This document shows positions 1 to 6,361 of a DNA stretch of 8,025 nucleotides, piece after piece. Source of the stretch: an uncultured Pseudomonadota bacterium (GTDB lineage Bacteria; Pseudomonadota; Alphaproteobacteria; Rs-D84); the NCBI GenBank assembly GCA_947303165.1, contig CAMYXE010000028.1:1-8025 (forward strand). Reading direction: 5' to 3'. A model generated the notes under the pieces. It was not told the DNA's origin and did not search any database. It saw only the letters and a list, made by a program, of their open reading frames with translations. The number at the start of each line of letters is the position of its first letter. Positions within the stretch are counted from its first letter, which is position 1. The position numbers and the translations under genes were made by a program.

Positions 1-1
1 T

Positions 2-1744
2 GCCAAGGGCGAATACATTATGCCTGTTCAACAAGCAGAATCAGATGAAAAAAAAGCAGAGCCAAACACAGATTCTTCGGGAATGGTGAATTTGGATAAA
101 CCGGAATATCCTTTTGTTGATCCTGGACTTGGTGGATTGGATATCGTCGATTTAGTGGTAGATACAAACAATGAAAAGTATTCTGTTAACAGAATAAATA
201 TAAGAACATGGGCATTATCAAAGAATCGTGAATATCGTGGCTGGATTAAACTTGAATCTAATGTGATACCATTTATCGCATCTTTTGATAAATATAATTC
301 AGAACGCAAAGTTTATCCTGTCAAGTTTGCATTTTCGTCTGATGGTGATGCATTAATTGCAAATATCGCCTTGGAAGGAACAAGTAAAATGCCGATAGAT
401 TTTATTATTAAGGGTGATATTCCTGATATTCAACCGATTGGAAAATTTTTGAACATTGATTTGCCCAAGATGCCAGAAATAAAAGTCAATATTTCAGGTG
501 GTATGGGACATAAGCGCTTAACTGTCCATAAATCTTCGATTGCTGTTAGGGGCAGTGAGATTAATGTTTCAGGATTTATTGATTGGTCTAAAATTAAAAC
601 GGACATAAGTGTAAATATAGCATCAAAAAAAATAAATTTATTAGAGTTGTTCCCAGATCTTTACGGTGGCCCTGGGTGGCCAAAGGGTTATAAGCCGAAT
701 GTGTTTAAAAACATGCCATTGTTTGGTGATTTCTTGTATGACAAGCAGATTGCGTTGAAGTTTAATATCGGCAAAATGACAGTTTATCGTAATTTGTCCT
801 TGAATAATATGGATGTAAGTGCGCGTATTCGCAATGCTGTATTGCGTATAGATGCCAAAACCGTTTTTGCCGATGGAGATATTGTCGCCGCAATTGATGG
901 AGATATAGAATCAAATGGAAAGCTGAATCTAGAAATGGGTGGAATTGGTCGAGGATTGGTTATTGGAAAGTTATTAGAACAAATAAATACAAATGATTTT
1001 ATATCGGAGTTACCAATTAGTTTTGAAACATATGTTCGTGCCTCAGGAGCAAATATGAGTGAAATTATGAAAACAATCACTGGACCTGTTCGTGTTTATT
1101 CTGATGCGGGTGGTTATGCACATTCTGATTTAGTTGCGTATATGTATGGGACGGATTTCCTTACTACATTGCAACAAGGTATCCAGGATATGTTCAGTTC
1201 GAAAAAGAAGAATGATCAGATGCGTATAAAATGTGTGGCAGTTAATTTGAAATTACGTGATGGATTGGCGGAAACGCAAAATGGTGTGGCACTTGAAACA
1301 AATGCTATAAATGTGATGCTGGATGGCAGTGTGAATTTGGGACGCGAAAAAATCAATATGTCTTTGACCACGATACCTGTGCGTGGATTGAAATTGTCAA
1401 TTACCGGAAACGTTGTTAATACGATAACAATAACTGAAAATTTAGCAGAGCCAGATATAAGCATTAGTGGCGCCGCCGTTGCAGGTAAAGCGATTTCTGC
1501 AACCGGTCTTGGATTATTATTAGCGCCATTCACAGGTGGTTTAGGTTTGGTCGCCGGTGCAGGCGTAGGTTTGTTGGCAGGGGATTTATTAGAAAATTGG
1601 CTTGCAGACGAACATCCGTGCAAGACGGCACTTAAAAAAGGTGCACCCGCACAACGTGGTGATCCGGAATGGTTGGATATGTCGGCTGTTGATCTTGCCA
1701 ATGGCGTTATAAATCCAGGTTCCATAGAAAAATCAGATAAATAA
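2..1744 (+). CDS. AsmA-family envelope protein, 5'-truncated by the window edge
   Basis: The reading frame is open from the first complete codon at position 2, so the Met at 20 is probably internal and the true N-terminus, normally a signal anchor, lies upstream. At least 581 residues are visible. AsmA-like proteins are envelope proteins related to bridge-like lipid-transfer proteins and are linked to outer-membrane assembly or phospholipid transport; that role comes from the family and is not shown here. The support is the long run of amphipathic beta strands, the typical C-terminal pattern (GVALETNAINVMLDGSVNLG, then a DISISG strand), a Gly/Ala/Leu-rich hydrophobic segment at about residues 488-531 counted from Met20, and the HPCKTA motif common near the end of alphaproteobacterial AsmA proteins. 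An A8 tract near 617 keeps the frame. The gene ends 97 nt before dnaN, with no clear terminator between them. Confidence 0.82.
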   Translation, partial: AKGEYIMPVQQAESDEKKAEPNTDSSGMVNLDKPEYPFVDPGLGGLDIVDLVVDTNNEKYSVNRINIRTWALSKNREYRGWIKLESNVIPFIASFDKYNSERKVYPVKFAFSSDGDALIANIALEGTSKMPIDFIIKGDIPDIQPIGKFLNIDLPKMPEIKVNISGGMGHKRLTVHKSSIAVRGSEINVSGFIDWSKIKTDISVNIASKKINLLELFPDLYGGPGWPKGYKPNVFKNMPLFGDFLYDKQIALKFNIGKMTVYRNLSLNNMDVSARIRNAVLRIDAKTVFADGDIVAAIDGDIESNGKLNLEMGGIGRGLVIGKLLEQINTNDFISELPISFETYVRASGANMSEIMKTITGPVRVYSDAGGYAHSDLVAYMYGTDFLTTLQQGIQDMFSSKKKNDQMRIKCVAVNLKLRDGLAETQNGVALETNAINVMLDGSVNLGREKINMSLTTIPVRGLKLSITGNVVNTITITENLAEPDISISGAAVAGKAISATGLGLLLAPFTGGLGLVAGAGVGLLAGDLLENWLADEHPCKTALKKGAPAQRGDPEWLDMSAVDLANGVINPGSIEKSDK

Positions 1745-1764
1745 TAAAATGTCTTCTTTTGCTC

Positions 1765-1794
1765 TTGCACCGAATCGGCATTTTTTGGTAAAAT
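1765..1794 (+). promoter_or_regulatory. candidate dnaN promoter
   Basis: TTGCAC (1765-1770) and TAAAAT (1789-1794) are separated by 18 nt. The -10 matches the sigma-70 consensus at 5 of 6 positions, the -35 only at its first three. It would give a 5' leader of about 40 nt before dnaN. A second possibility, TTGACC at 1794-1799, has no well-spaced -10 and would start the transcript inside the ribosome-binding site, so it is less likely. Read-through from the AsmA gene is also possible. Confidence 0.4.
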
Positions 1795-1841
1795 TGACCT
1801 TAAGAATGTAGGAACAGGTATTTAATAACAGGAGCATAAAA

Positions 1842-2960
1842 ATGGAATTTTCTGTATTTCGTCAGGTTTTAATCCGGGCGTTGGGGCATATGCAATCTAT
1901 TGTAGAAAAACGTGCAACGTTGCCGATTTTGATGAATGTAAAATTAGAAGTGGCGGATGATTTGGTTCTTTCTGCGACAAACGTTGATTTGGAATTGGTT
2001 GAACACGTTGCAGCTGATGTCACATTGGGCGGAAAGATAACTGTGCCGGTTCAAATGCTTTATGATATTGTTCGCAAATTGCCAGATGATGCTGAGATTT
2101 CTTTCAAACAATCGGGTGATTCATTGGTTGTGTCGAGTGGACGCGCTGTATTTCATTTGCCAACATTACCAGCGGAAAATTTTCCGGCAATGGCGGGCAG
2201 TAATCTGACCACTAAGTTTCAAATGACAACCGATGATTTGGCGCATTTGATAAACCAAACAAAATTTGCGATTCCAACAGATGATGTTCGTTATCATTTG
2301 GGGGGAATTTATTTCCATATTGCAAATGATGATGGTTCTAATAAATTAACTGCTGTTGCAACGGATGCCCAGCGTATGGCATTGTGTGCGATGGATGCGC
2401 CGGCGGGGTCAACGGAAATGCCATCTGTTATTTTGCCGCGTCGTGTGATTGGTGAATTGTCAAAGTTATTAGAAGATGCAACGGTCGATGATGTGAATAT
2501 TGAATTGTCTGACACCAAGGCGCGTTTTACAATTGGTGCCGCTATGTTGACCAGTAAATTGGTTGATGCCCAATATCCAAATTATCGTGTTGTTATTCCA
2601 AAGGGTAATGACAAGATTGCTGTAATGGATAGAAAACAATTCCTTAGTGCTGTCGATTTGGTTTCTGTGGCAAGTATAGATAAAACAAAATCTGTTCAGT
2701 TGACTTTCTCGATGAATAAATTGGTTGTTAATGCATCCAGTCAAGAGGCAGGGACAGCAACGCAAGAGTTGGATATTGAATATAATGGTGACGCATCGTT
2801 TTCGGTCACATTTAATGTGAAATTCTTGATGGATGTTGCGGGCCAGGTTGAAGGTGAAAAATTCCAAATGGAAATGCAGGATCCACTTTCGCCGACAATC
2901 ATCAAGTCCACCAACAAAGATACAGACGCGTTGTTCATTTTAATGCCAATGCGCATGTAA
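1842..2960 (+). CDS. dnaN: DNA polymerase III beta subunit (sliding clamp)
   Basis: This is the ring-shaped clamp, a head-to-tail dimer that encircles DNA and tethers Pol III and repair proteins. It has 372 residues, a normal length, with the three clamp folds at about 1-125, 126-248 and 249-372. Recognisable blocks are KRATLPILMNVKLEV (24-38), RYHLGGIYF (150-158), YPNYRVVIP (245-253) and the C-terminal LMPMRM, compared with VMPMRL in E. coli. The start is set by AGGAG at 1830-1834, 7 nt before the ATG. The usual TDGHRL block, which lines the partner-binding cleft in E. coli, reads TDAQRM at 174-179 (see findings). dnaA and recF, frequent neighbours, are absent from the window, and a strong terminator follows, so dnaN appears to stand alone or behind the AsmA gene. 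Confidence 0.97.
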   Translation: MEFSVFRQVLIRALGHMQSIVEKRATLPILMNVKLEVADDLVLSATNVDLELVEHVAADVTLGGKITVPVQMLYDIVRKLPDDAEISFKQSGDSLVVSSGRAVFHLPTLPAENFPAMAGSNLTTKFQMTTDDLAHLINQTKFAIPTDDVRYHLGGIYFHIANDDGSNKLTAVATDAQRMALCAMDAPAGSTEMPSVILPRRVIGELSKLLEDATVDDVNIELSDTKARFTIGAAMLTSKLVDAQYPNYRVVIPKGNDKIAVMDRKQFLSAVDLVSVASIDKTKSVQLTFSMNKLVVNASSQEAGTATQELDIEYNGDASFSVTFNVKFLMDVAGQVEGEKFQMEMQDPLSPTIIKSTNKDTDALFILMPMRM

Positions 2961-2983
2961 TTGATAATTTAAAATGTACGAAC

Positions 2984-3010
2984 ATGCGGGGCAATCGCCC
3001 CGCATTTTTT
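2984..3010 (+). terminator. Rho-independent terminator after dnaN
   Basis: A perfect 9-bp stem pairs 2984-2992 (ATGCGGGGC) with 2997-3005 (GCCCCGCAT) around an AATC loop and runs into six T residues. It lies 24 nt after the dnaN stop and 8 nt before the next promoter, so it separates dnaN from the downstream unit. Confidence 0.93.
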
Positions 3011-3018
3011 ATGTCTGC

Positions 3019-3048
3019 TTGACCGAATTTGACGGTATGTGCTAGCAT
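3019..3048 (+). promoter_or_regulatory. promoter of the structured RNA and surface-protein unit
   Basis: TTGACC (3019-3024) and TAGCAT (3043-3048) are separated by 18 nt. The -35 carries the strong TTGAC core favoured by alphaproteobacterial housekeeping promoters. Seven nt after the -10 is G3055, which is also the first base of a perfect 9-bp hairpin. A start at that point would give the transcript a structured 5' end. The spacer contains TTTGACGGT, which recurs at 3260-3268. Confidence 0.6.
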
Positions 3049-3054
3049 TTTTTT

Positions 3055-3277
3055 GAACCAAATGGGAATTTGGTTCGGGGCTTTAGCAAGCCCAAATCAG
3101 TCGGTGCAAAGCATCGTAATCCATATTAGGGTTCTTGTTTGCTTTACATCGTAAATCTGCCCCGACATTGGTCGGGGTGCCGGTGGTTATAATGCGATGT
3201 CAAAAGACTATCGGAATCAGCACTGATTTGATTTGCTAACACCCCGACCGTCAATTCTGTTTGACGGTTGTTTTGTT
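3055..3277 (+). ncRNA. candidate structured RNA / attenuator-type leader
   Basis: No protein is evident between dnaN and 3295, but the stretch is dense in complementary segments. P1 is 3055-3063 with 3068-3076 (9 bp, GGGA loop). P2 is 3078-3083 with 3088-3093 (6 bp, TAGC loop). P3 is long-range, 3094-3101 with 3222-3229 (8 bp). Inside it lie 3106-3110 with 3138-3142, 3118-3122 with 3129-3133 (one G-U pair), P4 3146-3151 with 3195-3200, and P5 3160-3166 with 3171-3177 (7 bp, ATTG loop). A terminator hairpin closes the element. A competing 10-bp helix, 3170-3179 with 3240-3249, excludes P3, P4, P5 and the base of the terminator. I see no RNase P, tmRNA, SRP RNA, TPP or cobalamin riboswitch signature. 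It is either a free-standing small RNA or a regulatory leader of the gene at 3295. The family is unrecognised, and the pairings were found by eye. Confidence 0.5.
3247..3277 (+). terminator. terminator or attenuator hairpin ahead of the surface-protein gene
   Basis: An 8-bp stem pairs 3247-3254 (ACCGTCAA) with 3261-3268 (TTGACGGT) around a TTCTGT loop and is followed by the T-rich run TTGTTTTGTT. Its last T lies 18 nt before the ATG at 3295. The three outer 5' bases, 3247-3249, can instead pair with 3170-3172 as part of a 10-bp alternative helix. That would leave only a weak 5-bp stem, the expected logic of an attenuator. Confidence 0.6.
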
Positions 3278-3281
3278 ACAC

Positions 3282-3287
3282 AGGGGG
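3282..3287 (+). promoter_or_regulatory. ribosome-binding site fixing the start at 3295
   Basis: AGGGGG lies 7 nt before ATG 3295. The open frame extends back to a TTG at 3268, but that codon falls inside the terminator hairpin and has no ribosome-binding site. The signal peptide also begins exactly at the 3295 Met, so 3295 is preferred. Confidence 0.7.
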
Positions 3288-3294
3288 AAAGGGT

Positions 3295-3894
3295 ATGAGA
3301 AAAATCTTTGTTGCAATCTGTATTATATTTTCATGTGTTGCGTATGCGGACACGACACTTACATCAAAGAATTATGTTGATAATGCAGTTGCAACAAAAC
3401 AGGACATTGTTCCCCGAAAAAATACAAATACCGTTTTAACACATACTGGTGAATCGGGGAATATCGGTGAAAAGGAAATTTATGACACAACCGACAATTT
3501 TGCGGCCCAACAACATGACCTGGTAACCGCGGGTGTTGCAGATGCCGCGATACAAAATGCAGTTGATACAGAATTTGTATGTGTTGAATGGCATGAAAAT
3601 GACGAACACACAGATGAAAATTGTTTGGGGTGGCAAATCAAAAGTTTGTATAACCCAAGCCCGAATTTGTTAAATGAAACAGCCTATAGGTCTGGTGCAT
3701 CTTTTGATTCGCAAACCGCAATAATGACTAATACAGTAACGGATACCAAGACTCGTGTTAACCTTATGATTTTTACAATGCTTGAAGCAAATTGGTCTGG
3801 TGCTGGTAATTATACTGTGATTCATCAAAGCATCTTTCCAGAAGGTGAGCTGTTAAAAAAACGTTTACTGCAAATGCCGATGCAAATTACATAA
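3295..3894 (+). CDS. secreted surface-type protein, N-terminal part (frame interrupted)
   Basis: This 199-residue product starts with a signal peptide (MRKIFVAICIIFSCVAYA, cleavage likely after AYA). The mature part opens with TLTSKNYVDNAVATKQ, which reads like an N-terminal pattern of secreted proteins in low-GC alphaproteobacterial genomes. A pair of cysteines follows (FVCVEW and ENCLGW), then a beta-rich region starting NLLNETAYRSGASFD that resembles jelly-roll, carbohydrate-binding-like domains of surface and phage-tail proteins. That likeness is by eye and no function is assigned. From about residue 190 the protein (RLLQMPMQIT, then stop) loses family character. A -1 shift at the A7 tract 3855-3861 continues the expected sequence as KKTFTANADANYIMIKHNGS. 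The visible product is therefore probably the truncated or unshifted form of a 268-residue protein. Confidence 0.75.
   Translation: MRKIFVAICIIFSCVAYADTTLTSKNYVDNAVATKQDIVPRKNTNTVLTHTGESGNIGEKEIYDTTDNFAAQQHDLVTAGVADAAIQNAVDTEFVCVEWHENDEHTDENCLGWQIKSLYNPSPNLLNETAYRSGASFDSQTAIMTNTVTDTKTRVNLMIFTMLEANWSGAGNYTVIHQSIFPEGELLKKRLLQMPMQIT
3855..3861 (+). other. A7 slippery heptamer at the frame break
   Basis: In the upstream frame the codons are TTA AAA AAA CGT, giving the heptamer A AAA AAA, a site type at which bacterial ribosomes or RNA polymerase can slip. Re-reading one A changes CGT TTA CTG to ACG TTT ACT and joins the two frames. An eight-A ancestral tract that lost one A, or a homopolymer sequencing error, explains the same data. 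Confidence 0.65.
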
Positions 3895-4100
3895 TGATAA
3901 AACATAATGGATCGGCGCGTGATTTTAGGGTTTACTTCAAGATTGAACCCTTAACAACATATACAGTATTGGTAAAATGTTTAAAGGCCAATCCAACGGT
4001 TGTTGGCGAAACAAAAATGCAACTGATGCTGGTCAAAGGTGAATATAATTCTAATGATATTATTCCGTATGGTTCGGTATATATTCCACAATCACAGTAA
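3894..4100 (+). CDS. C-terminal part of the frameshifted surface protein
   Basis: The ATG at 3894 overlaps the TAA of the preceding frame (TAATG), and this segment reads 68 residues starting MIKHNGSARDFRVYF. The same frame is sensible further upstream, from about 3861 (TFTANADANYIMIKHNGS). The residues match what would be expected as the continuation of the preceding protein: an IKHNG..RDF strand, then LTTYTVLVK, NPTVVGETKMQLMLVKG and an IIPYG ending, all beta-sandwich in style. There is no signal peptide and no Shine-Dalgarno sequence before 3894, so an independent gene is unlikely unless translation is coupled. It is best read as the 3' part of one gene spanning 3295-4100. Confidence 0.6.
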   Translation: MIKHNGSARDFRVYFKIEPLTTYTVLVKCLKANPTVVGETKMQLMLVKGEYNSNDIIPYGSVYIPQSQ

Positions 4101-4183
4101 AGATTGGTAAATATAGTTTTATATATGTTTTTTATGGCCTCGTATAATCATAAAATCGAAATAAATTGATTTATAAAATAAAA

Positions 4184-4208
4184 ACCGCCATTATATGGCG
4201 GTCTTTTG
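4184..4208 (+). terminator. bidirectional terminator between convergent genes
   Basis: A perfect 8-bp stem pairs 4184-4191 (ACCGCCAT) with 4195-4202 (ATGGCGGT) around a TAT loop. It has a CTTTTG tail on the + side and an A-rich flank (ATAAAA) upstream that serves as a T-tract on the - strand. It lies between the surface-protein gene (+) and the cysteine-rich protein gene (-) and could end both transcripts. Confidence 0.85.
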
Positions 4209-4227
4209 TTTGTTGTGTTATTAATTA

Positions 4228-5523
4228 CTATGGACATGCAGATAACTGATCCAATACGTTACGGACGTCATCGTTTATGGAAACGGTAATCTGCCTCTGT
4301 AAGCCGTCTGTATATGTCCACAAGAATTTAGACGATGCAAATTCTGGCGATGCATTCCATGCATCAACAAATGGTGCCAGCATTGCCGTAAACCATTGGC
4401 GGCCGCGACACAGACATCCGTTACGAACATCTGCGATAATTGTGGAAGTCGCCGTGTCCGGATATTTGACATCTAATTCTGCATCAGTGGTCATTAAACA
4501 ACGATCCCCAATGTTATAAAAGTTCGCGTCGTCTGACATAAATTTATAAATCAATCCGTCAGAAGCACCGGCTTTGCGCAAAGAATACACCATGCCTTCG
4601 GTGCAACATGCACGCGCGGCATTCATCAACATTTTATAACGTGCCACCAACGGCGCAGCCGCATCTGAGTTCGCATTGATATTACCATTGCAACGTGTGC
4701 TTGATAAAAGTTCCGTCATTTTGCTGTCGCGGATTTTTGGGCTGCGTGGTGATACGACTTCACGAATAATCGGTTTGCGCCGCCAAATGTTGCATTCTGT
4801 TTCTGTGTCAAATGGGCAACCGTCATCCTTGAATGTTGGTTTGACGGGGGCGGCCATCTCTTGCGTGGCGTGTGGTGCCTTGTAGAGTGATTTGCAACCA
4901 CATGTGTTATTACATTGATTACCGCATTGGTTCCCGCATTGATTTTCGCATGGACAGGCGGGCGCAAGCAATTCTTCGATGCGGGCGCGCGTTGCGTTCG
5001 CATCGGTCATTGTTTCGTTGTAAAGCCCAACCAGTTCGGGATCGTCTGCTTCACGCAAATACAATTCTGGTAAAGAATCCAACATCCAATCATGGAAATC
5101 TTTTTTGCGATAGTTAGATATCGAATCGTCCCAAATTGGTATACCATTTTTCCAACTTACGGTCTTTGGAGATAATTTCTGTTTGTATACACCATGTGTT
5201 CCATCCCAAAGAGGCGGCCTGTTATCAATCGGCGCCGGTTTGATAGATAACAATTTAACATTATGCATCCTGGTCAATCCTGGGGGACATACGCCACCAC
5301 TGCACATGCCACCAGTATTGGTTGTTTCTATTGTTTCAGCTGTGTCAACAAAATCATCGAAATCATACGATTCAGCCACAGTGGCATTTTCCTGCTCTGC
5401 GTTGCATTCGCATTCTGTTTCGCCTGTACCACAGCAATCATTATTTGTGTAATCCGACGCGCCTGCACCGGTATACCCAATCGTGCATAACAATGCCGAT
5501 AAAATAAAAATCTTATTCTTCAT
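4228..5523 (-). CDS. secreted cysteine-rich protein of unknown function
   Basis: The product has 431 residues from the Met at 5523. The next upstream Met, at 5541, adds only MILFYI, and neither start has a strong ribosome-binding site. 5523 is preferred because it gives a standard signal peptide (MKNKIFILSALLCTIGYTGA) with cleavage near residue 22. The mature chain has about 22 cysteines in clusters: NDCCGTGETECEC near the N-terminus, MCSGGVCPPG, and a repetitive block at about 190-210 with QCGNQCGNQCNNTCGC. The C-terminal half has single and paired cysteines (RACCTEG, RCLM, GCLCRG) and ends SACP. It also contains a more conserved-looking region, ARYKMLMNAARACC followed by a DGLQRQITVSINDDV segment. 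I recognise no enzyme motif. It is probably disulfide-stabilised in the periplasm or on the surface, and its family is likely restricted to this lineage. Confidence 0.8.
   Translation of the reverse strand: MKNKIFILSALLCTIGYTGAGASDYTNNDCCGTGETECECNAEQENATVAESYDFDDFVDTAETIETTNTGGMCSGGVCPPGLTRMHNVKLLSIKPAPIDNRPPLWDGTHGVYKQKLSPKTVSWKNGIPIWDDSISNYRKKDFHDWMLDSLPELYLREADDPELVGLYNETMTDANATRARIEELLAPACPCENQCGNQCGNQCNNTCGCKSLYKAPHATQEMAAPVKPTFKDDGCPFDTETECNIWRRKPIIREVVSPRSPKIRDSKMTELLSSTRCNGNINANSDAAAPLVARYKMLMNAARACCTEGMVYSLRKAGASDGLIYKFMSDDANFYNIGDRCLMTTDAELDVKYPDTATSTIIADVRNGCLCRGRQWFTAMLAPFVDAWNASPEFASSKFLWTYTDGLQRQITVSINDDVRNVLDQLSACP
4913..4948. repeat. three 12-nt tandem repeats encoding Cys-Gly/Glu-Asn-Gln units
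   Basis: Three consecutive 12-nt units (CATTGATTACCG, CATTGGTTCCCG, CATTGATTTTCG) lie inside the cysteine-rich gene. Read on the - strand they give the repeated ENQC/GNQC/GNQC tetrapeptide. The period is a multiple of three, so gain or loss of a unit would keep the frame. Confidence 0.8.
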
Positions 5524-5671
5524 GATATAGAATAATATCATAAAATGGACTCATTTAAAACATAAATTTATTCATTTGTTTATATTTTTATGATTTTTGT
5601 CTTTTAAGTTGTTTAAGTATGAATGAATCTGTTCAAATGCGAAAACGTCAAATTGTGTGAATTTTTGTGCG

Positions 5672-5691
5672 GAAAAAACTTGCGTTTTTTC
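5672..5691. repeat. perfect inverted repeat upstream of efp
   Basis: GAAAAAAC (5672-5679) and GTTTTTTC (5684-5691) are perfect complements around TTGC, about 50 nt before the efp start. The repeat is A/T-rich, so it is weak as an RNA hairpin and could instead be an operator-like site. The only promoter-like pair nearby, TTGCGT (5680-5685) and TATACC (5701-5706), has a short 15-nt spacer and begins in the repeat's loop. Confidence 0.45.
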
Positions 5692-5740
5692 ATATATTCT
5701 TATACCCTTGGCGTGTTATAAACAATAAAAAGGATAAAAA

Positions 5741-6310
5741 ATGGCATCTGTTACAGCAAATGATATGCGTGTTGGTTGGGTTATTTCCCACAATGGTCGT
5801 CGTTACGCGGTCACATCTATTACCAAGGTAAAACCGGGCAAAGGTGGTGCCTTTGTTCAGGCGGATTTGCGAGATATTGATTCAGGGACCAAGGGTGGTG
5901 ATCGTTGGCGCGCCGAAGACAAAGTTGAAAAATTGATGGTTGAAGATGTTGAATGTCAATATTTGTATTCTGATGGCACAGATGCGTATTTCATGAACCT
6001 TAACGATTATGAACAATTTACGATGCCTTTGGATTCTTTGGGTGAACAGGTTAAATTCTTGGCACCAGAAATGGTTGTTCGGACAAACTATGTCGAAGGC
6101 CAGCCTGTTTCTGTGACTTTGCCAAAAACTGTTGTTGCAACCGTTGAAGAAACAGAGCCAGCATTAAAGGGACAGACCGCAACAGGCAGTGGCGGTAAAC
6201 CTGCAATTTTAGATAATGGTGTGCGTGTTCAAGTTCCTGTATTTATTGAACAAGGTGAAAAAATTGTCGTAAACACCGAGACGTTAGAATACGTTGAACG
6301 TGCAAAATAA
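5741..6310 (+). CDS. efp: translation elongation factor P
   Basis: EF-P binds between the ribosomal P and E sites and relieves stalling at consecutive prolines. The 189 residues match the family length (about 188), with a KOW-like N-terminal domain (about 1-65) followed by two OB-type domains (about 66-128 and 129-189). The loop PGKGG at 32-36 places Lys34 exactly where E. coli EF-P is beta-lysylated by EpmA, which suggests an EpmA-type modification; no modification gene is in the window. Other anchors are GTKGGDRWRAEDKVE, KPAILDNGVRVQVPVFI and the ending VVNTETLEYVERAK. The start is set by AAGGA at 5730-5734, 6 nt before the ATG. It stands alone, with its own terminator and a convergent aldolase gene downstream. 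Confidence 0.97.
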   Translation: MASVTANDMRVGWVISHNGRRYAVTSITKVKPGKGGAFVQADLRDIDSGTKGGDRWRAEDKVEKLMVEDVECQYLYSDGTDAYFMNLNDYEQFTMPLDSLGEQVKFLAPEMVVRTNYVEGQPVSVTLPKTVVATVEETEPALKGQTATGSGGKPAILDNGVRVQVPVFIEQGEKIVVNTETLEYVERAK

Positions 6311-6335
6311 TTATTAAAATAAATGTTGTTGTATT

Positions 6336-6361
6336 AATTGCCGGCATGTCCGGCAATTTTT
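6336..6361 (+). terminator. Rho-independent terminator after efp
   Basis: A 9-bp stem pairs 6336-6344 (AATTGCCGG) with 6350-6358 (CCGGCAATT) around CATGT, ending in five T residues. The T-tract overlaps the stop codon of the convergent aldolase gene (6360-6362). On the - strand the hairpin is followed by AATTAATAC, not a T run, so it is mainly a + strand terminator. Confidence 0.9.

Noticed and set aside
1216..1770. Long antisense open frame opposite the AsmA gene, and similar antisense frames over dnaN, efp and the aldolase
   Set aside because: The + strand frame is clearly the family protein. The antisense translations are low-complexity, without ribosome-binding sites or recognisable domains.
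1766..1786. Weak hairpin CCG-AAT-CGG followed by six T residues after the AsmA gene, possible terminator
   Set aside because: The stem is only 3 bp, or 5 bp with a 2-nt bulge, and it overlaps the spacer of the candidate dnaN promoter.
3055..3277. Possible tmRNA, RNase P RNA, 6S RNA, SRP RNA, TPP or cobalamin riboswitch
   Set aside because: None of their hallmark sequences is visible: no tag-coding or T-arm GGTTCGAATCC segment, no RNase P core, no CTGAGA thi-box or B12 box, and the 5' and 3' ends do not form a long closing stem as in 6S RNA.
3295..4100. Phage or prophage tail protein gene
   Set aside because: The C-terminal beta-sandwich recalls tail-associated domains, but there is a Sec signal peptide, housekeeping genes on both sides and no other phage gene in the window.
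5523..5540. Inverted repeat TGATAT/ATATCA between the two possible starts of the cysteine-rich gene
   Set aside because: It has six A/T-heavy pairs with one G-C pair each side, which is too weak to support a regulatory claim.
5630..5642. GTTCAAATGC resembling a tRNA T-loop
   Set aside because: No matching T-stem, acceptor stem or anticodon arm can be drawn around it on either strand.
5619..5660. Thirteen-codon frame beginning ATGAATGAATCT upstream of efp, possible leader peptide
   Set aside because: It has no ribosome-binding site and no attenuator hairpin tied to it, and such short frames are expected by chance in A/T-rich DNA.
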